Source of the DNA: a virus | Length of the DNA: 55,218 nucleotides | Direction: 5' to 3' (one strand) | IMG/VR virus record: IMGVR_UViG_3300042337_000069 | Coordinates: 1-55,218 of that record | Shown here: positions 25,783 through 33,760 of the stretch, piece after piece | Layout: every line of letters starts with the position of its first letter | How positions within the stretch are numbered: the first letter of the stretch is position 1 | Position numbers and translations under genes: made by a program | The notes under the pieces: model-generated | Told to the model about the DNA's origin: nothing | Databases searched by the model: none | The model's input: the letters and a program-made list of their open reading frames with translations, nothing else

Positions 25783-26682
25783 ATGACAGCGTTCTCGGTA
25801 GAAGAAACATCCCATCTTCAAAAAGTAAAAAAGAATCTTTTGACGATTCTTGATAGTTCTCAGGCAATTGGTTATTTTGAACTGGTCATGAATGAAAATA
25901 CATTCAAGCCTGTTAAAAACATACTCTCTATTGGTGAGATTGAAAAGATTGTGGTCGCTGGTGGTTGTATTACTTCCATCATTAGGAATGATCATGTCAA
26001 CGATATCGATGTTTTCGTTCTAGGCTCAGACTTCAATCTATTTCATAAACTCTTTCGTCAAAAGGGTTCACAGTGGCATGTGAAGTATTTTATTGATCCT
26101 GATCTTGATAGTAGAGAAGATGATTATAAGAATGATCATGTTCTCGCCGTTGCTTTCAATGCTGATTCAAAGGTTCAGTATATTCTAACAGATCATTCTA
26201 CACGCAAGGAACTGTTAGAAGACTTTGACTTTATTCATTGCACTGCTTCATATTGTAACGGTTCTTTTTATATCAACCGTGAAACATATGATTCAATTGT
26301 CACTCGGCGTCTTGTTCCTGTAAACAAGAAAAAGAAGATCAAGAGGCCACGACTTGATAAGTTTCTTTCTCGTGGTTGGTCAATTGACGAGGATTCACTC
26401 GCAAAGGATCCTATCATGAAGACTGCTAAGGATAGACTGCTTGAAAGACTAGAGCAGCAAAAGCAAGGTCTCAATCCTGTTCCGACTAAGCCATGGCACA
26501 ATCAAACACCATCAACTAAGCCAATCACTTGGCAACCACTAGAATCAGAAGATGATTCGAAAACACTTCAACCAGTTCCAACTTGGCCACTTTCTTCGGA
26601 TTCAATGTGGCAAGACATGCAAGACATGCAAGACATTGCTGAGACCTTGAAAAGGTCTGTCAAGATAAAGACATCTAACTAA
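25783..26682 (+). CDS. Nucleotidyltransferase-fold protein, 299 aa
   Basis: A polymerase-beta-type nucleotidyltransferase signature is visible: Gly60-Gly61 (VVAGGCITS) followed by Asp74-Ile-Asp76 (NDIDVF), the metal-binding pair. The second half is basic and then Pro/Gln-rich and probably disordered, ending in a direct repeat (caagacatg three times, MQDMQDMQD). Similar proteins occur in T4-like phages next to gene 59. The substrate might be a tRNA, protein or small molecule and is not known. Insertion of the gene between 33 and 59 is unlike T4. Confidence 0.75.
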   Translation: MTAFSVEETSHLQKVKKNLLTILDSSQAIGYFELVMNENTFKPVKNILSIGEIEKIVVAGGCITSIIRNDHVNDIDVFVLGSDFNLFHKLFRQKGSQWHVKYFIDPDLDSREDDYKNDHVLAVAFNADSKVQYILTDHSTRKELLEDFDFIHCTASYCNGSFYINRETYDSIVTRRLVPVNKKKKIKRPRLDKFLSRGWSIDEDSLAKDPIMKTAKDRLLERLEQQKQGLNPVPTKPWHNQTPSTKPITWQPLESEDDSKTLQPVPTWPLSSDSMWQDMQDMQDIAETLKRSVKIKTSN

Positions 26683-26686
26683 TAAA

Positions 26687-27304
26687 ATGAAACACTTCTC
26701 TGGATACGGAGCCTATCTGTTATTCTTGGCGCTGAGAACTCATTTCACTCGGCCCAAGTATGACTTCTTTCAAATGCACGGCAAACTCCGTGCAACTAAG
26801 GAGGCGTATCTAAAGCGAAGAGATAAGTCTCTCTTTGAGAAGATTGCGAGAACATATAATGCCGAAGAGTTAAAGACATTCTACATAGCGAACTTTCTTG
26901 ACGATCGGCATTATATCACCGACATGCTAGACGAGGATGCACATGGATCATTCTACGAACTACAAAAGCGACAACAATCACTCTCATACATTTTTAAAAA
27001 TGACCTTGATGTCATATTTGAACATGGTTGCAAATCTGCTTTTGATTGCCATGATGGGGATTACCCTCATCTTCTCAATATGGTTATGCGTAGAACTGTT
27101 TCTTTTGAGTCTGCGACTATCCTAAATGACTACGTTCCCTACACGGAGAAATTCACTAAATACCTTGGAGACGATGATATCGTCTGGTCAAGAGTTGCTT
27201 TGAAACTCCGCAAGTATAGACCATTCATAAAGTATGATGCCGAGAAATTCAAAGCCATACTGAAGGAGAAGGTCCATGAATACACTACAGGGGAACGCTT
27301 CTGA
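26687..27304 (+). CDS. 59: gp59-like helicase loader, 205 aa
   Basis: T4 gp59 loads the gp41 helicase onto forked, gp32-coated DNA. The N-terminal pattern YDFFQMHGKLRATKEAYLKRR and FEKIARTYNAEELKTFYIANF matches gp59 (YDVIKYNW..., KRRDKYFFQKLSEKY), and the C-terminal half (SFESATILNDYVPY, VALKLRKYRPFI) follows the same order. Length is close to T4 gp59 (217). It lies just upstream of gene 32, as in T4. Confidence 0.88.
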   Translation: MKHFSGYGAYLLFLALRTHFTRPKYDFFQMHGKLRATKEAYLKRRDKSLFEKIARTYNAEELKTFYIANFLDDRHYITDMLDEDAHGSFYELQKRQQSLSYIFKNDLDVIFEHGCKSAFDCHDGDYPHLLNMVMRRTVSFESATILNDYVPYTEKFTKYLGDDDIVWSRVALKLRKYRPFIKYDAEKFKAILKEKVHEYTTGERF

Positions 27305-27461
27305 CATTTTGAAAGAATGGGTGGATGGACGATATGATGTTCATTACAAGTATGACGGAGACAGAGTATTTCAGATAGAAATTTTTGAGAAGGAGACGAG
27401 AACAAGTTTTCTACCAAATGAAGAAACTGAATACTTTTTGGAGATTGTGTTGAATGAGTAA
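27276..27461 (+). CDS. Hypothetical protein, 61 aa
   Basis: Overlaps gp59 by 29 bases with GGAGAAGG as ribosome binding site. Acidic, with a beta-rich centre (RYDVHYKYDGDRVFQIEIFE). Overlaps the next gene by eight bases. Unrecognised. Confidence 0.6.
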   Translation: MNTLQGNASDILKEWVDGRYDVHYKYDGDRVFQIEIFEKETRTSFLPNEETEYFLEIVLNE

Positions 27462-27765
27462 AGAACAGAGACAGAAGCGTTTTCAACAGAAGACGAGACA
27501 CATTGATAGGCAGTTAGAGATTGCCAAGACTTATCTTCATGGTGCTTATAACGACAACAATAAGCACAAATTACATAAGAAACACGCCATGAATTGTGGC
27601 ATTCCTAATTGCTACATGTGCGCTAATCCTCGCCGAACATGGGGTGAGAAGACAATACAAGAAACAAAGTTTGAGTGTTCCGCAGTTGAACAAACAAATC
27701 GTGATTCAATTGGTAAATGGGAATGGGAAGATTTAACAGACCCAAACATGGAGTGGGATGGATGA
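27454..27765 (+). CDS. Zinc-binding-like conserved phage protein, 103 aa
   Basis: A Cys-rich knuckle CGIPNCYMC (about residues 48-56) preceded by HKKHAMN could bind zinc. The following ANPRRTWGE and TIQETKFE fit a common phage protein of unknown function. N-terminus is basic and helical. It ends overlapping the next ATG. Confidence 0.65.
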   Translation: MSKEQRQKRFQQKTRHIDRQLEIAKTYLHGAYNDNNKHKLHKKHAMNCGIPNCYMCANPRRTWGEKTIQETKFECSAVEQTNRDSIGKWEWEDLTDPNMEWDG

Positions 27766-27929
27766 CAAAGACAGTGAATGAAGTGAAGACAGAGAATGAG
27801 TTTTATCGTGAAGGATATCGTGACGGTTTTAAAGATGGTCAGGAATCCGCTCGTGAGGAGGCTCGTAAGTTTTTCGAAATGATTCAGAGCGGACAGATGG
27901 AAGATATGCCTCGACCACCGGGACGCTAA
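27762..27929 (+). CDS. Hypothetical charged helical protein, 55 aa
   Basis: ATG 27762 overlaps the upstream TGA (ATGA); the in-frame ATG 27717 is inside the previous gene. The product is one long charged helix (EVKTENEFYREGYRDGFKDG...) with a Pro-rich end (MPRPPGR). The pattern YxxGYxDGFxDG is frequent in small phage proteins; function unknown. A promoter follows. Confidence 0.6.
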   Translation: MTKTVNEVKTENEFYREGYRDGFKDGQESAREEARKFFEMIQSGQMEDMPRPPGR

Positions 27930-27936
27930 ATACCTA

Positions 27937-27965
27937 TTGACAGGACGAGATTGTTCTGTTAGAAT
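27937..27965 (+). promoter_or_regulatory. Promoter of gene 32, TTGACA-17-TAGAAT
   Basis: TTGACA 27937-27942 and TAGAAT 27960-27965, spacer 17. It resembles the RNase H promoter. The expected leader from about 27972 to 28026 is AT-rich, as in T4, where gp32 represses its own message through the leader. A candidate late box (CTAAATA, 27926) lies just upstream. Confidence 0.8.
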
Positions 27966-28026
27966 ACACTTCTTATATAATGATAATGTGGATAAGAAAA
28001 CATACAACGTAATACGGAGAAATAAT

Positions 28027-28953
28027 ATGAACTTTTCAAACCTCAAGAAACAGTCTAAGGACTTCTCAATCCTTCTAAAGAAGGTTGATGAACTCAACAA
28101 GCCCGCCTACGAAAAGGACGACACCACAGACAATTACTGGAAGCCCACTCAGGACAAGGCTGGTAATGCTCTTGCTGTTATTCGTTTTCTTCCTGGTCCT
28201 GCCGTCGATGGTGAAGATGCTCTTCCCTGGGAACAGTATTGGGATCACGGTTTCCAGAACAAGGTAACCGGTAAGTGGTATATTGAGAAGTCACTAACGA
28301 CTCTCGGTCAGAAGGACCCCGTTTCTGAGTATAACACCCAGCTTTGGAACTCAACCGCTGATGAAAACTCTCCTGAACGAAAGCAGGCGAGAGACCAGAA
28401 GCGTCGTCTTCACTACGTTTCCAACATTCAGGTGATTAGCGATCCAAAGAATCCTGAGAACGAAGGCAAGGTCTTCCTGTTCAAGTATGGAAAGAAAATC
28501 TTTGATAAGATTACAAAGATGATGAACCCAGACCTTGAATCAGAACAGAAGATTAATCCTTTTGATCTATGGGCTGGTGCACCATTCAAGCTAAAGATGG
28601 TGCGTGTGTCTGGTTTTCCAAACTATGACGAATCAACCTTCCTAACGCCTGGTCCTCTGAGTGAAGACGATGCAGAACTAGAGCGTATTTGGAAGTCCGA
28701 ATATTCTCTTAAGGAGATTACTGATCCTAAGAACTTCAAGACTTATGATCAGCTTAAGGCTCGTCTAGATGATGTTCTCGGTCTTTCTACTCAGTCAGCT
28801 ACCCGTCGCAAGGTAGCAGATACTATTGAGGAAGATGTTGAGGATGTTCCTTTCACTGAGAGCAAGCCTGTTTCTCGTAAGCCTGCGGCACCTGTTGTCG
28901 AGGAAGAAGAGGATGATGACTTCGCAATGTTTAAGAAACTAGCAGAAGACTAA
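28027..28953 (+). CDS. 32: gp32-like single-stranded DNA-binding protein, 308 aa
   Basis: Binds and protects single-stranded DNA in replication, recombination and repair. The order is typical of gp32: basic N-terminal B domain (MNFSNLKKQSKDFSILLKK), OB-fold core (LAVIRFLPGP..., PWEQYWDHGF, RRLHYVSNIQVISDP, GKVFLFKYGKKIFDKI) and acidic C-terminal A domain (EEEEDDDF...). The start is ATG 28027, preceded by ACGGAGA. The protein has no cysteine: where T4-like relatives have a zinc site, there are Ser89 and DPVS (97-100). It ends before a strong terminator. Confidence 0.93.
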   Translation: MNFSNLKKQSKDFSILLKKVDELNKPAYEKDDTTDNYWKPTQDKAGNALAVIRFLPGPAVDGEDALPWEQYWDHGFQNKVTGKWYIEKSLTTLGQKDPVSEYNTQLWNSTADENSPERKQARDQKRRLHYVSNIQVISDPKNPENEGKVFLFKYGKKIFDKITKMMNPDLESEQKINPFDLWAGAPFKLKMVRVSGFPNYDESTFLTPGPLSEDDAELERIWKSEYSLKEITDPKNFKTYDQLKARLDDVLGLSTQSATRRKVADTIEEDVEDVPFTESKPVSRKPAAPVVEEEEDDDFAMFKKLAED

Positions 28954-28961
28954 GAGATTGA

Positions 28962-28987
28962 GGCGGGGAGAAATCCCCGCCTTTTTT
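28962..28987 (+). terminator. Rho-independent terminator
   Basis: GGCGGGGA (28962-28969) / TCCCCGCC (28974-28981) around a GAAA tetraloop, then six T residues. It ends the + strand replication operon where it meets the convergent late operon. Confidence 0.95.
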
Positions 28988-28988
28988 A

Positions 28989-31900
28989 TTATCCCATTAT
29001 CTTTCTGATGTTCATATCACCAGGCAAATCTTCACCTGAATTGATTCGACTGAATGCTCGATAGATCGAAGGGTTATCGGCAGGTGATTGTATCATTTTC
29101 ATATTCGAATCATGATTTTCATTTGTCACATGCGAAACTTGTTGCATCATAGGCAATGATCGTCCTTGTGATTCTGTAGATGATGCTACGGCGGCGGCCA
29201 TTGCTGTCATGTTTGTAGTATGCATTGCGTCTGAGCTAGGAGCAGGACCAGGTGCTTGCATCATTGATCCTCTTACAGGCGATGTATCAGGGAATATAGA
29301 CCTCTGTGGTACCATAGCAGATGGGGCAATAACTGTTGCTGAAAAGTCTCTAAGACCCGCACCTCTAATAGGAAATGTACCTACAGGACTAGTGGTTGGA
29401 AAAACGTTAGTTCCAATTGTGTTGGGAACAGCACCAGGTATATTTGTCATTGATACATTTCTAAGCGCCGATCCAACTGGTGCTGGTTGACTGCTTATGT
29501 CCATAGACCCAGGAGTATATGTAGGACCATAATCTTGTGCTGATGATATACTAGACATACCAGGAGTGGTCATGTTTCCGAGACCTGTTAGACGACCTAT
29601 ACTTTGTTTCAAACTTCTAGCATTGTCGGCATATGATTTTGCATAAGACCTCATCGTTTCACCAAAAGATGGTGCTGCCGATGCTTGTGCTATCTGAGTG
29701 GGTGATGTCACTTGTGAAACAGAAGGAGTAGGTGTCGTCTCGGGTGCAGAGGCGAACATTGTATCTCTTCTTGCCTTCTCACTTTTCATATAATCAGCAT
29801 ACTTATTCATATCAAGCTTATTGACCGATGCGACTCCTGGTATCTGCGGATCTTGTCCTAAGATTGCTTGTGCTTCTGGTAAGAAACGATTAGCATACAT
29901 CTTAGGATACTTTTTCATAAAGTCTCCTTTTGCTCTTGCATATGACATGACCTGATCTTCTGTTGACTGACCGATTGTTGCAAGCATTTTCGGATTCTGT
30001 AGAATGCCCTTGGTGTATCCTCTTTGTTGAATAGATCCACCCCATAGTGCTTCCTGAAAGCGTGGATCTTGTGTGTTATATCCGAGTGCGGTGGCCATTC
30101 TTAGATTAGGCTCGTAGTGTGTTCTACTCAGAAACTTTCTTTGTGCTTCTGCAAATGCAGTAGGGTCTTCGTTGGCAATCTGTTTGTAGATTTGATCAAA
30201 CTGAGGACTAGCGAGTTTAGCTTTACCAAATCTACCACGATATGCCGCTGCTTCTGGACTATTGATAAACTCTTTGAGTGTGCCTGTTCTAGAGGCAATT
30301 TGATGTTCGCCATATGACTTACCACCAGAGTCTTGCTTGCCTGATGAAATAGTCGCCACACCAAAGTTGGCCGCATCACCATACTTACCAGTTTCAAACT
30401 GACGAGTAACATGGCCTATGTCTGGTCTCAATGAAGGCAACATTCTTTCATCTATTTCAGGAATAGGCATTGATGATACGGAACCTTTTTTGCGTCCTCT
30501 CGAACCACCACCAATGCCCTCGCCTGCTCCTTTGCCGGCGCCAAGTGACCCAATCAATGGCATAATAAATCCCATTGCTGTCGTGATAAGTCCTAGTGGT
30601 GTAGCAGATTGCATTCCACCAAAACCACCCATCATACCCATCATCATTCCCATTGGGTTGCCCTGCATGGCACCCATTAGATTTGGTGCACCTCCTAATA
30701 TCCCTAATACTGTTGCTGTCTGTGATTGCCCTTCAATGGGCCCTTGTTGATTCATAGCAGCAGACAATTGTTCTTCTGGTGTCATTGGCACAGGAGCAAG
30801 TGAGTCCATTTCTTCTACTTTTCCAGTAATGCCCGGAGTGCCCGATGCAGTGCCGATGATCTGTTTTTCTGAATCTTTTGCAACAGTTTTACCATAAGAA
30901 AGTGCCTCTTGTGATATCTCGCTGTGCACCTTACCACCTGATGATATTAGACCAAATGATGTTGTACCACCACCTGGAATTGGGTATGCGTTCTTATCAA
31001 CCCATCTTGTTCTAGCAGGTTGTCCATTGAACTGTTCTAGTAGAAGAAACTTGCCTTCTTGATTAGGTGCTGTGAGTGCTACGCCTGTATGGTAACCAGC
31101 ATGTTCTCTATCACCGCCTGGATTGTTATATTGCTTTGTTGCTACTACTTGTCCGGCTTTAATATCACCATCTACAACTGTCCATCCGCCTGATCGGCCA
31201 ATGTTGGGGTTGAATGCTTTACCTAGCGTAGCACATTGTTGAGCGTTTCTTGTGTCATATAGACTGTTATCTTGTGGAACAACGAAGCCTGAAACGACTT
31301 TAAATGATCCGCCTGATGTGCTTCCGCCACCACCTGCCGACCCTGTGGTTGTCTGGCCGCCTGCTTGTTGAGGAGTTTGTCCTTTTGCTTGCTCAGTTGA
31401 TGGTGTTGTGTCTTCAATACTTGCGGCAGCCTTTTGTGCTGTTCCCAAATACTGTCTATATCCACCGTCGGTGAATCCACCCCAATGTCTAATACCATTA
31501 GGTGTTTTATGGTAAAGATAATAAGCAACCTTAGCGTTCTTAGCGGGATCATATAAATCCTCTACACTATTAACACCGGCATATCTCATTTCAGGACTGC
31601 CAAAAGGATGTGCATTGATATTAATCTGAAATAGACCATATGATCTTTCTCTAGATGTTTTATCATTAGACGCTCTAATATTACCAGCGGACTCCTGCAT
31701 ACCGACGGCGGCCATCAGAGTCGCATCTTTATGACTAAATCCTGCTTGTTTTAGAATCTTGACGTATTGTGCTGCTGAAAATGATCCTTTAACATTACCA
31801 CTACCTCCGCCATCCATTGAGACATTGTTACCACCAGAATACTTGTCACGCATCTTCTCAAGCCAAGACCCTTCTGATCTTAGTCGATCATTAACACCTT

Positions 31901-32114
31901 GCTGCCAGAGTGAGGTTCTTTCTGCTGATGCTTTTGAAATAGCATCTCTGAATCCACCAATGTCCGGTGTACCTCGTCTAAAGTAATCAGGGAAGAGTTC
32001 GGCAATCTGAGTAGGAGTCAACCCGTTCAAAAGACCAGGGTTGCTTTTGATAGCTCTATTTCTTTCGGCTGCGCTAAACTGTGCTAGTCTATTATAGTTT
32101 GATTTCTTTGCCAT
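28989..32114 (-). CDS. Multi-domain tail-associated peptidoglycan hydrolase, 1041 aa
   Basis: Three wall-cutting domains can be read. Residues ~112-225 are a lytic-transglycosylase/goose-lysozyme-like domain with Glu141 (MQESAGN) and SYGLFQIN at 158-165. Residues ~280-390 are a CHAP/BPSL0067-like amidase domain with Cys294 (QQCA) and His342 (GYHTGVAL). Residues ~565-750 resemble VgrG-linked muramidases: Glu574 (RQFETGKYG), then GGKSYGEHQIAS at 597-608. A hydrophobic Gly/Met-rich segment (~469-536) lies between the second and third and could insert in membranes. The rest is low complexity. It follows the gp26-like operon, in the position where lambda has its tape measure. It probably opens the cell wall during infection. 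Confidence 0.85.
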   Translation of the reverse strand: MAKKSNYNRLAQFSAAERNRAIKSNPGLLNGLTPTQIAELFPDYFRRGTPDIGGFRDAISKASAERTSLWQQGVNDRLRSEGSWLEKMRDKYSGGNNVSMDGGGSGNVKGSFSAAQYVKILKQAGFSHKDATLMAAVGMQESAGNIRASNDKTSRERSYGLFQININAHPFGSPEMRYAGVNSVEDLYDPAKNAKVAYYLYHKTPNGIRHWGGFTDGGYRQYLGTAQKAAASIEDTTPSTEQAKGQTPQQAGGQTTTGSAGGGGSTSGGSFKVVSGFVVPQDNSLYDTRNAQQCATLGKAFNPNIGRSGGWTVVDGDIKAGQVVATKQYNNPGGDREHAGYHTGVALTAPNQEGKFLLLEQFNGQPARTRWVDKNAYPIPGGGTTSFGLISSGGKVHSEISQEALSYGKTVAKDSEKQIIGTASGTPGITGKVEEMDSLAPVPMTPEEQLSAAMNQQGPIEGQSQTATVLGILGGAPNLMGAMQGNPMGMMMGMMGGFGGMQSATPLGLITTAMGFIMPLIGSLGAGKGAGEGIGGGSRGRKKGSVSSMPIPEIDERMLPSLRPDIGHVTRQFETGKYGDAANFGVATISSGKQDSGGKSYGEHQIASRTGTLKEFINSPEAAAYRGRFGKAKLASPQFDQIYKQIANEDPTAFAEAQRKFLSRTHYEPNLRMATALGYNTQDPRFQEALWGGSIQQRGYTKGILQNPKMLATIGQSTEDQVMSYARAKGDFMKKYPKMYANRFLPEAQAILGQDPQIPGVASVNKLDMNKYADYMKSEKARRDTMFASAPETTPTPSVSQVTSPTQIAQASAAPSFGETMRSYAKSYADNARSLKQSIGRLTGLGNMTTPGMSSISSAQDYGPTYTPGSMDISSQPAPVGSALRNVSMTNIPGAVPNTIGTNVFPTTSPVGTFPIRGAGLRDFSATVIAPSAMVPQRSIFPDTSPVRGSMMQAPGPAPSSDAMHTTNMTAMAAAVASSTESQGRSLPMMQQVSHVTNENHDSNMKMIQSPADNPSIYRAFSRINSGEDLPGDMNIRKIMG

Positions 32115-32120
32115 GTAGCC

Positions 32121-32339
32121 TTACATTCGTTTTCTTAGAAGATGATTGAGTTTGTCTCTTTGTTCATTCTCAAGGTCTTTCATCTTCTGCTCTTGTTCTT
32201 TTAGAAACTGTGTTAGCATATCAATGTAAATCTGTCTTTCCCAAGGTATCATACTTTCAACATCGGACAGTGGCCACTTATGATGGTGCATTAGAGAAAA
32301 GTTGTTTCTGAAATGCCCTGATAGTCCTTCATAGGACAT
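32121..32339 (-). CDS. 51: gp51-position small baseplate assembly protein, 72 aa
   Basis: Short helical protein with the pattern PLSDVESMIPWERQIYIDMLTQF, followed by a coiled coil. Proteins like this follow gene 26 in T4-like phages and are usually annotated as baseplate hub assembly proteins. The start is two bases after the gp26 stop. The 1- to 3-base junction and the slippery site upstream suggest it is also made as a C-terminal extension of gp26 by frameshifting. Confidence 0.65.
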   Translation of the reverse strand: MSYEGLSGHFRNNFSLMHHHKWPLSDVESMIPWERQIYIDMLTQFLKEQEQKMKDLENEQRDKLNHLLRKRM

Positions 32340-32341
32340 TA

Positions 32342-33067
32342 TTAGAGAAAAAAATCGGCGAAGTCTGTATACCTCACAGAATGTTCAAACCCACACTTAT
32401 TACATGTAGCGTTGATTCTAACAGCAAACGAAGGAAAGTTCTGTGTAAAATCTTCCATCTTTCTAAAGTTTGCTTCTGTTAATCCTTCGACAAATTCTTG
32501 TAATTCTTCTTTCGTATGATCTTTTGAAGAATAGATACCGTCTTTATCATAAATGTAATCGATGCTGCCTATAACAATATTGATTGCTCTATCAATGTCT
32601 GTGCCGCCGTCAATTCTTTTCATTGCACTGTATCCTGGATACTTCATACGAACACCCTTACCATCACCTAACTTGATATCATTGTCTATATGATTATCAT
32701 CTACTAGTTCACAGTTACTAATGTCTAATTCAGCAGGAAAGATATTGGCACATTTTTCTCCACTATCTAGAACATTATTACATGTTAGTTTAACGGCAAC
32801 TTTATCACCAATGCTCTTGGCTCTGAGAAAGATAAAGATGAAATCTACCTCAAAGAATGCAGCTTTGTTAACATCGAACTTACCAGCAACAATACAATTA
32901 TTCACAACTTGTTTAACGGTGTTTTGAATTTCATTCTGATCTTTTGACTCTAGAGCAATCAACAATAACTTTTCTTCTCTCACGTTAAAAGGTCTGAGAG
33001 AAAGAGTTTCTCCTGTTGTTGGTAATGTCAGATCGTAAGTTGGCACATCTATCTTTGGTAATGACAT
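32342..33067 (-). CDS. 26: gp26-like baseplate hub assembly protein (T4_baseplate family), 241 aa
   Basis: The start LPKIDVPTYDLTLPTTGE and SLRPFNVREEKLLLIALES (about residues 24-41) fit the T4_baseplate/gp26 family. Zinc-type Cys pairs are seen (CNNVLDSGEKC, and CNKCGFEH near the C-terminus). T4 gp26 helps assemble the baseplate hub. The length is close to T4's 208. The last codons hold the slippery heptamer. In analogy to lambda G, it may also act as a tail assembly chaperone. Confidence 0.85.
   Translation of the reverse strand: MSLPKIDVPTYDLTLPTTGETLSLRPFNVREEKLLLIALESKDQNEIQNTVKQVVNNCIVAGKFDVNKAAFFEVDFIFIFLRAKSIGDKVAVKLTCNNVLDSGEKCANIFPAELDISNCELVDDNHIDNDIKLGDGKGVRMKYPGYSAMKRIDGGTDIDRAINIVIGSIDYIYDKDGIYSSKDHTKEELQEFVEGLTEANFRKMEDFTQNFPSFAVRINATCNKCGFEHSVRYTDFADFFL
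32348..32354 (-). promoter_or_regulatory. Candidate programmed -1 frameshift site (T TTT TTT)
   Basis: On the - strand the last codons of gp26 read GAT TTT TTT CTC TAA. The seven T residues form a perfect X-XXY-YYZ heptamer in the gp26 frame. A -1 slip gives TCT CTA ATA ATG TCC, entering the frame of the downstream gene at its own ATG with no stop in between. Confidence 0.7.
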
Positions 33068-33082
33068 AATCTAAACTCCATA

Positions 33083-33760
33083 TTATTTTGCGAACTTTTC
33101 AGCAACCTTATAAATGTCACCGTGTCTTGTCCAATTTTTGAAAGCAAATGATACTTGTAAACGTAGAGCATCAGAATCCGCCCAGGTAACTTGCTGCGGA
33201 TTTACTGATACCGGCCATGCTTTCATTATCTTCCAACCGTATATAGGTTCAGGTTGATATCTATTAGCAGGGTTTGCATTGCTAGGAATACCCTTAATAG
33301 GATCAGATAATGAAACATTTGTATTTGATCCAAACTCACCGAATTGAAAAACTTCAATGTCAGACCAATACTCATTTGGATATTTGAAGTGATAACTAGT
33401 AGGTGGGTTGATGATATCCATCCAATCATCAAAGAACTGTCTCTCCATTGTTTTAGAACGACACAAGAAAGATAGAGTGATTCCTTCTCCGTAGATAGTG
33501 TTACCAGGAACCAATTGCTTAGGACCGTAGTAACGATACTCAGAAACTTCAAATGAACGACCAGGAAACTCGGCAGCGTCACAGGCGAAATGTAAATCAC
33601 CTTTAATATTGGATGCGTAAGGTAGTTGCGAAGTTAGGTTGCCGAGATTGATTCTGACAAGAAATCTACATCCTTTAACCACACTCTCATTAACATTGAG
33701 TGAAGAAATTGCAGCAGCAAGATCGAGATTAGTAGGTGGGTTGTTACCATTAAATGCCAT
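33083..33760 (-). CDS. 54: gp54/gp19-like tail tube or baseplate-tube junction protein, 225 aa
   Basis: The fold pattern matches T4 tail tube gp19 and its relative gp54: RFLVRINLGN, FACDAAEFPGRSFEV, DWMDIINPPTSY, and the end AWPVSVNPQQVTWADSDALR with FKNW. By position, after a gp48-like gene, gp54 (tube initiator on the baseplate) is the best match; it is shorter than T4 gp54 (320). The start overlaps the gp48-like stop (TAATG). Confidence 0.8.
   Translation of the reverse strand: MAFNGNNPPTNLDLAAAISSLNVNESVVKGCRFLVRINLGNLTSQLPYASNIKGDLHFACDAAEFPGRSFEVSEYRYYGPKQLVPGNTIYGEGITLSFLCRSKTMERQFFDDWMDIINPPTSYHFKYPNEYWSDIEVFQFGEFGSNTNVSLSDPIKGIPSNANPANRYQPEPIYGWKIMKAWPVSVNPQQVTWADSDALRLQVSFAFKNWTRHGDIYKVAEKFAK

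Noticed and set aside
30418-30750. Proline-rich + strand ORF of 110 codons
   Set aside because: It is the antisense shadow of the Gly/Met-rich segment of the 1041-residue lysin; no binding site and no sense composition of its own.
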